Positions 58,216 to 64,000 of a stretch of 64,000 nt of DNA are shown one piece after another (position 1 is the stretch's first letter; each line of letters opens with the position of its first letter). The translations under genes and the position numbers were made by a program. Below the pieces are notes generated by a model that worked only from the letters and a program-made list of their open reading frames with translations, searched no databases and was not told the DNA's origin. The DNA lies in NCBI GenBank assembly GCA_963693365.1, contig CAVNZM010000001.1:4092001-4156000 (forward strand), written 5' to 3'. The stretch comes from Amoebidium appalachense (lineage: Eukaryota > Ichthyosporea).

Positions 58216-59425
58216 AGGGGATGGCCGCTGCGGGCAGGAAGAAAAGATAGGGAAGTTGGGAATGGGGATATGCCTTCGCAAAGCACGTGTGCTCTGTCAT
58301 TTCATTGCGCAATTTCCTTTCGATGTGGTGGTAGCGGGAAAGAACGAGGGTGGGAGGTGGGTGGGTCAATCTGGTTTGTTGTTCTACTAGGGCCTGCCTG
58401 TGTGTGTATGTCCATTTCCCTGAGGAGTGGTCGAGAATTCAGTTTTTCTGCAACCGAAAGATATAGTACTCGTGCATCACACACGCAAGCACGTGCGCCC
58501 TTGCGCACACACGCACACGCAACGTGCACGCGCACGCACATGCGCACGCACACGCGCGCACGCGCACAACACAGATACACAGGTGAATCGGGGTTGTGTT
58601 TTCTTTTTTATAGTAATAAAGAGATAGTAATTACATTGTACAGGTGGGCTTGTATGCTTGTGTGTGTGTATTTAGGGCCCGCCGCGGGATATCTATGTGC
58701 TGGGGAGAGGCTGGTTAGAAAGGTTGGGGAAGGATAGGAGGTGTGTGTGTGTGAGGGTGTTGGTGGGGGGGGGGGGGGAGGGGGGGGGGGGGGGGGGTAG
58801 GGCTGACAATGAGAAAGGAGTGAGATAGCAGGTTTGGAGAGGGCGCGAACACAATATAACTTGGCGCCGAAACTCACACGCACACGCGCCTGCACACACA
58901 CAAGCACACAAACGCCATGTAGCACGCACTGTGACACAAACACATGCACTTTATGCACAACTCTAATGCACACACACTCAGGTGTCTGTACACATGCGGC
59001 ACGCAGCATTGAACGCACACCCACACCCTGCATGTCTGTCACTGTAGTGCCTGGGTTCACCGCAACTTGCACCGATTGAACACCTACAAAAACTCCCAAT
59101 CTTCGCACACACACGTGCGTGCTTGTATGCACATTGCGCTTACAGCCACACAGCAGTCACAAAATTTCCGGGGGGATCGTATACAAAAAAGTGTACTTTA
59201 CATAGGCACAACCTTGTGTGCAACTTCTCATCGTCTTGCTTGGTACGATTACAGTTTTTCGATCACGTCTACAACTGCAAATCGAAATGCCCAAAGATGT
59301 CTTTAATGTAGCTCCCGGCTACACCTCTACATGCACGTGAATTTTGCACACAGGAGTAATATACATCTATGGCATATTACATTCCACACAAACAATGGGG
59401 AAGCCTCACTGGGCAGCAAAATAAA
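58216..59425. other. Intergenic between the retrotransposon and CBM14 gene B
   Basis: CA/CG-rich stretch (58470-58580), G-tract (58766-58798). A short Cys-containing open frame at 59123-59311 (plus) has no recognisable family and no splice support. Confidence 0.5.
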
Positions 59426-59948
59426 TCAGGCGCAGTAGTGAAGTTCCTCGTCAAATTTCAGGCCGTGGGGGCAGCTGAGTTTGCGTGCGCCCTGGTTGCC
59501 GCACACATAGTACTTGTGGGAGTTGCTGGGGTCGGGGTAGGCGTTGTAGGAGCGCTTGGCCCAGTCCTTGGGGCAGGGGTGCATGTGCCCGTGGTGGACT
59601 CGGTTCCAGGCACACTGGCGGGCCTGTGGGAGAAAAGTGGATGAAAAGAGGGGGAAGTTGGGAGAGGGGGGGAAGATGTGGAATACAGATTTACTGCACA
59701 ACAAAAATGTTTACTTGGCAGCCACAGTCACGGACTCCAAATTGCAATCCCTGCCGCATTTGAGCACGGAAGGATTCCAACGGGGCCGTACACACGCTTG
59801 TAAGAGCATGTTAGTCCCTCAGAATTGCAAAACATCCCTTTTTAAAGCATCTTTATTTTTGATCTTTTGGGGATCTTTTGGAATCCGCTGTTTTAAATTA
59901 TTTCTTTTAATTTTTGGAAGGAATCTGTGGGGGAAGAAAGGGGGGAGG

Positions 59949-59996
<48 letters not shown>

Positions 59997-60077
59997 GGAG
60001 CAGGGGCGGAGCAATGCATGATATTTGCACTACAGGTTCTATTGTGTGTGTGCGTATGTGCGTGCATGTGCCGTGTG

Positions 60078-60134
<57 letters not shown>

Positions 60135-60477
60135 GGGAAGGAGGGAAAAAAGGAGGGGAGAGGCGGGGGGAGGGCCGGGGGGGAAGGGGGGAGAGGTTTT
60201 TTTTTTTTTTTTTTTTTTTTTTTGGGGGGGGGGGGGGGGGGATGGGGGGGTTAGAAGAAGGGGGTCCTTTTACCTTTGGGTCAAAGTGCTGGTTGGGGGC
60301 GCACTCGTAGATGCGGCTGGAGGTGCCGTGGCCGCAGACCACATACTTGGTGGGCTGGCCGGGAATGGGGAACGCGGGGTTGCCGGTCTTCTCCCAGTCC
60401 CGCGGGCAGTACATCTTGGGGTTGGTCCACGCAAGCCCGGCCCCGACCAGCGTCGACAGAACAACGAGGAAGTACAT
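59426..60477 (-). CDS. Secreted CBM14 (peritrophin-A-like) protein B, two exons
   Basis: Exons 60274-60477 and 59426-59623 (intron 59624-60273, GTAAAA...CACAG, phase 0) encode 133 residues. Signal peptide and exon 1 are identical in protein to gene A, with only about three synonymous differences; exon 2 is like gene C (HHGHMHPCPKDWAKRSYNAY). Same two four-Cys chitin-binding repeats lacking the second and sixth Cys. The 650-bp intron is unrelated to those of A and C and holds T- and G-tracts. Transcribed away from gene C, with which it shares about 95 bp of upstream sequence in inverted orientation. Confidence 0.9.
59951..60241. repeat. Poly-G and T-G compound homopolymers in the gene B intron
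   Basis: G-tract (59951-59993), T35-G24 (60079-60137), then another T-tract (60196-60223) and G-tract (60224-60241). Confidence 0.95.
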
Positions 60478-60583
60478 GGTTGTGGGTAGGAAAGCCGGTG
60501 CTTTTGGGAGAGTTTTTCGATTTGCAGATGTGTCGAGTAACTAAGGAAGTGGGGGCTGTGAGGATACATTTGTCAGGTGAGTG

Positions 60584-60591
60584 TATTTATA
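60584..60591 (-). promoter_or_regulatory. TATA box of CBM14 gene B
   Basis: Reads TATAAATA on the minus strand, 106 bases before the ATG. Confidence 0.6.
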
Positions 60592-61015
60592 TTCTAGAGT
60601 AGGTTGACATGAGGGTGCGTGAGAAAATGGATATGCTATTCATATAACACACTGTCAGATAGTAATGATCAGGAGTAAATACAATGCCCACCAATAAGTG
60701 TGAAGGTGTGTAACTGCTAGCACGACCTCAATCTACTACTCGGACAGTGCAGCAATGACCATGCACAATTAGCAAGGCATACGTGCCATAATATAGCACG
60801 GTACTCTGCATGGCCATCTCATACTAATAGGAATGCACTGTGTGCATGAGGCAGGCCGGGGTCAGACAACCTCTGGAATCATTGTCTGGTCCGACAATTG
60901 CTTTGCGAACTTTTAAGGCGTACAAACGAGGTCAACTTGAACGTAGGTAAAGCATAACGGGTCGATGGCCATTAGCAAACGAACATGCCAGTGAAGAAAC
61001 AGTCGTCCCTCAGCC

Positions 61016-61050
<35 letters not shown>

Positions 61051-61187
61051 CTCCCGATCTCCCTTCCTCGAGATAATCCCCCTCCAACCCCAAACCCCAA
61101 ACCCCCCCCCCTCCGGCCCCCGCCCCACTCTCCACCTCTTGCCTCCCTCGAGCCACAGGTTTCTGCCCCCTCCCCCCCCCCTCCCCC

Positions 61188-61231
<44 letters not shown>

Positions 61232-61795
61232 CCCCGCCCCCCTCTGCCCCTTCGACCCCCTCTCTCCCTCTGAAAACCCGGCGGCCCCTCTTTCTCGCGT
61301 CATTTCATCCCACGGCCATGCTTGGTGTCTTGGGAAAAAATGTTCAGGGTCTAAACATTACCTTTTGACATAGGTGAAATACCATGATTTTACTTGCATG
61401 TGGTGCTGTCTCGGCCAGGTGCAAGAGCCAGGGGACCATTAACCTTACTGATACGTATATACTATACTACGATTATATACGCCCATATTTTGGATGAGGT
61501 ATGATTTTTGGGCACAGTCTGTTTGGCTGCTGTCAGTTAAAGTCCGGACGTTAACGTTGAATATGAGCTGGCTCCAAAGGCCAGAGTCTGCAGTATGTGA
61601 CCTGAACTCCCTATTCGATATTGAGATACTAATGTAAGTGCCTTTGTGGAGGCATCTTTCACACATCATTGCCAGATATATAGTTCATTTCACTGTGTCA
61701 AAAATTGTGTCATCTGATAGCACACTCTACGCTTCTGTCATCTTCCCATTTTCTCATACACTCAAGACGTTATCGTCAGTCAACCTACTCCAGAG
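60592..61795. other. Divergent promoter region between CBM14 genes B and C
   Basis: Contains C-tracts (61018-61046, 61190-61230) and otherwise unique sequence. No gene seen. Confidence 0.55.
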
Positions 61796-61803
61796 TTTAA
61801 ATA
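61796..61803 (+). promoter_or_regulatory. TATA-like box of CBM14 gene C
   Basis: TTTAAATA, 110 bases before the ATG, at the position equivalent to the TATA box of gene B. Confidence 0.5.
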
Positions 61804-61912
61804 CAATCACACCTGCAAAATGTATCCCCACAGCCCCCATTTCCATAGATACTCGACACATCTGCAAGTCGAAAAACTCTCCCAAAAGCACCCGGCTTTC
61901 CTACCCAACACC

Positions 61913-62131
61913 ATGTACTTCCTCGTTGTTCTGTCGACGCTGGTCGGGGCCGGGCTTGCGTGGACCAACCCCAAGATGCACTGCCCGCGGGACTGGGAAA
62001 AGACCGGCAACCCCGCGTTCCCCATCCCCGGCCAGCCCACCAAGTATGTGGTCTGCGGCCACGGCACCTCCAGCCGCATCTACGAGTGCGCCCCCAACCA
62101 GCACTTCGACCCCAAGGTACGAGAATCCCTC

Positions 62132-62177
<46 letters not shown>

Positions 62178-62640
62178 ACCCACCCACCCACCCACCCACC
62201 CACCCACCCACCCACCCACCCACCCACCCACACACATACACGGATACTTGTACAGCCGGTGTACATGTTGCAGTCTAGTACACCATCTCGTGGACACTTT
62301 CTATCTACACCAACCGGCAGAAGTCAACCTCCCTCCCTCCCTTCCCTCCCCCCACCCCCCCCCCCCCCCCCCCCAACCCCCCCTCCTCCACACACACACT
62401 GGGTGACCCCCACCCCATCCCATCCCCACATTTTTCTCCAAAAAAGGAATGGTCAAAGAAGAGGGCTAGCACGTGCTTTTCAATCAAGGAATTTCTGATC
62501 AAGAATATGATTTATTTAGTTACAGAAAGCAAGAGGGAAAAAAACTTCATCTGTTTCCGTTTTGAATGAACGAACCTGTAATCATTACAGTGCGAATTTG
62601 CGTAGCAAGCCTTTTCACTGTGCGGTTTGTCCTCCCCTGT

Positions 62641-62675
<35 letters not shown>

Positions 62676-63117
62676 TTCCCCTCCCCCCCCCTCCCCCCCC
62701 CCCCATGCCTTCTTACAACATGCACCCTCACCCTGATCACGGTGCACCCGCAACCTCACCCTCACCCTCATTCTCCGAGTGGCACCCTCACTCGTGATCA
62801 CCCCTGCCCCGGCCCCTGCACGCTCTCCTGCCCCCACCCCCACCCTCTCCCTCCACCCCAATGGCACCCGCTTCTCTTTTTGAACTAAACCATTCCTTTC
62901 ATTCACTTTTCTCCCACAGGCCCGCCAGTGTGCCTGGGACCGAGTCCAACACGGGCACATGCACCCCTGCCCCAAGGACTGGGCCAAGCGCTCCTACAAC
63001 GCCTACCCCGACCCCAGCAACTCCCACAAGTACTATGTGTGCGGCAACCAGGGCGCACGCAAACTCAGCTGCCCCCACGGCCTGAAATTTGACGAGGAAC
63101 TTCACTACTGCGCCTGA
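61913..63117 (+). CDS. Secreted CBM14 (peritrophin-A-like) protein C, two exons
   Basis: Exons 61913-62116 and 62920-63117 (intron 62117-62919, GTACGA...CACAG, phase 0) encode 133 residues. Exon 1 differs from gene A at one residue (Tyr23 to His). Exon 2 matches gene B almost completely and differs from gene A at about 17 of 65 residues. Signal peptide and two four-Cys repeats as in gene A. AATAAA at 63376-63381 is a likely poly(A) signal. The intron holds a C-tract (62131-62163) and a CCCA array (62178-62231). Confidence 0.9.
62131..62243. repeat. Poly-C, CA and CCCA array in the gene C intron
   Basis: C-tract followed by CA and an array of CCCA units, starting 15 bases after the 5' splice site. 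The same C-tract plus CCCA combination occurs in an IPO13 intron at 5831-6135. Confidence 0.9.
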
Positions 63118-63375
63118 TTTATTTTGCTGCCCAATGAGGCTGCCCCACCGCTAGCGTGGAATATGTATGCCATATTGTATATGTATACTATGTATAGTTC
63201 GGTACATTTTCAAAGGTCCAGCTGTGATTGGTGGGAGCATGCGAGAGGCACAGCACACATTATTGGTATTTTGATCCGCAGTTGTATGGAACAAATTCAG
63301 CTGTAAATATTGCCCAAAGCAACATACCGACAAGTGCCGGTGCGGTGTGAAACTTTCACACTTGGGTGAATCTCA

Positions 63376-63381
63376 AATAAA
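63376..63381 (+). terminator. Poly(A) signal AATAAA of CBM14 gene C
   Basis: AATAAA 259 bases after the stop codon. Confidence 0.5.
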
Positions 63382-64000
63382 TACCCAACCCCGAACAATG
63401 CCTGTGTTACATGTGCTTTGCCCCCGGGTCCACTTCTGTGGTAGCACTGTTAAACGGTTTTGGTCCAATCCAATGCGCTACATGCGATCGACCAGGAGAG
63501 GGCGTGTCGGTGATTGCCATTCCTCTTTGTAGATTGGATACAGTAGTATGTGCAACGATGCGAAGCCATTGTCTGTGTGTGTGAGGGAGAGTGCGCGCGG
63601 CATACATGCATGGTGCATGTTCCAGGCTCATTATACGTGCCCAGGTGCCTGTGTGTAAATGTGCGCACGGGCATGCGTGCCCATGTGCTTGTGTATGTGT
63701 GTGTGGTTTGCCGGCTTTGAGCATATGCCAGCACAAACCATTCTTCTCATCCATAGATCTGTTTTCACAGGGACTACTATGGCAGTTCTCGATTGTACCG
63801 ACTCGTATGCATGTGATCGTTAATGCCTAAAAAAGGAAATATATAGTTAGAGGCAATACCGATTATTGTGTTATATCCAGCACACCGTTGGTAACAAGTC
63901 TCATAATAAGCGAATATTGTAGTTGCCTTCAGCCTGTTTGGTCCTAAACAGGGCGATTGGTCGTCCCGGGGGGGGGGGGGGGGGGGGGGGGGGGGCTGCT
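63382..64000. other. Right end of window; no gene seen
   Basis: Mixed sequence with TG-rich segments (63570-63700), ending in a G-tract (63968-63995). Confidence 0.55.

Noticed and set aside
58050-58737. Second gag gene starting at 58075
   Set aside because: This is the 3' LTR copy of the gag start running into unrelated host sequence.
59123-59311. Small Cys-containing open frame loosely resembling a cyanovirin-type repeat
   Set aside because: The similarity is too weak and there is no supporting start, splice or paralogue evidence.

Overview
The window is nuclear DNA of an intron-rich eukaryote, most likely an animal or a close unicellular relative (holozoan). The evidence is GT-AG introns, an importin-13 gene, a PHAF1/C16orf70 autophagy gene, an F-box/leucine-rich-repeat gene, small secreted chitin-binding (peritrophin-A, CBM14) proteins, and a Ty1/copia element primed like Drosophila copia. 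I cannot name the species. There are no prokaryotic operons, rRNAs or CRISPR arrays, and I recognised no tRNA gene. || Layout. 118-11620 (minus): the first 15 coding exons of an importin-13 homologue, whose C-terminal half lies off the left edge. 13.9-15.3 kb (plus): a multi-pass membrane protein gene split over three reading frames. 17541-29090 (minus): a complete 14-exon PHAF1 homologue, about 393 residues. 32134-37543 (minus): an F-box/LRR gene whose splice sites and phases survive but whose exons carry in-frame stops and frameshifts, a non-processed pseudogene. 39332-39802 and 45899-46199: two copies of one foldback element. 42049-42365: a MITE with TA target duplication. 43952-44709 (plus), 59426-60477 (minus) and 61913-63117 (plus): three CBM14 paralogues, the last two head to head. 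49.78-50.5 kb (minus): the 3' part of a non-LTR retrotransposon. 52334-58210 (plus): an intact, apparently very young Ty1/copia element. || Between the short exons, the first 38 kb is mostly poly-G/poly-C tracts (up to about 52 bases), TG/CA dinucleotide repeats, CT repeats and compound C-T-G or T-G-A homopolymers. Many long open frames here are translations of these repeats (Cys-Val, Thr-His, Pro, Gly, Ser-Leu, Arg-Glu) and are not genes. In the three minus-strand genes, several 3' splice sites are the last CAG of a CA repeat and several 5' splice sites are the first GT of a TG repeat. A dispersed roughly 100-bp sequence, bordered by G-tracts and always in the same orientation, recurs inside these introns. 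|| The genes do not form one pathway: they are unrelated housekeeping genes (nuclear import, autophagy), a dead SCF-adaptor-like gene, and a secreted chitin-binding family being reshaped by duplication, inversion and probable exon-limited gene conversion. The points most worth attention are the intron architecture, the retrotransposon whose gag starts inside its LTR, the decayed F-box/LRR gene beside undamaged neighbours, the duplicated decoy exon in PHAF1, and exon-1 homogenisation among the CBM14 genes.
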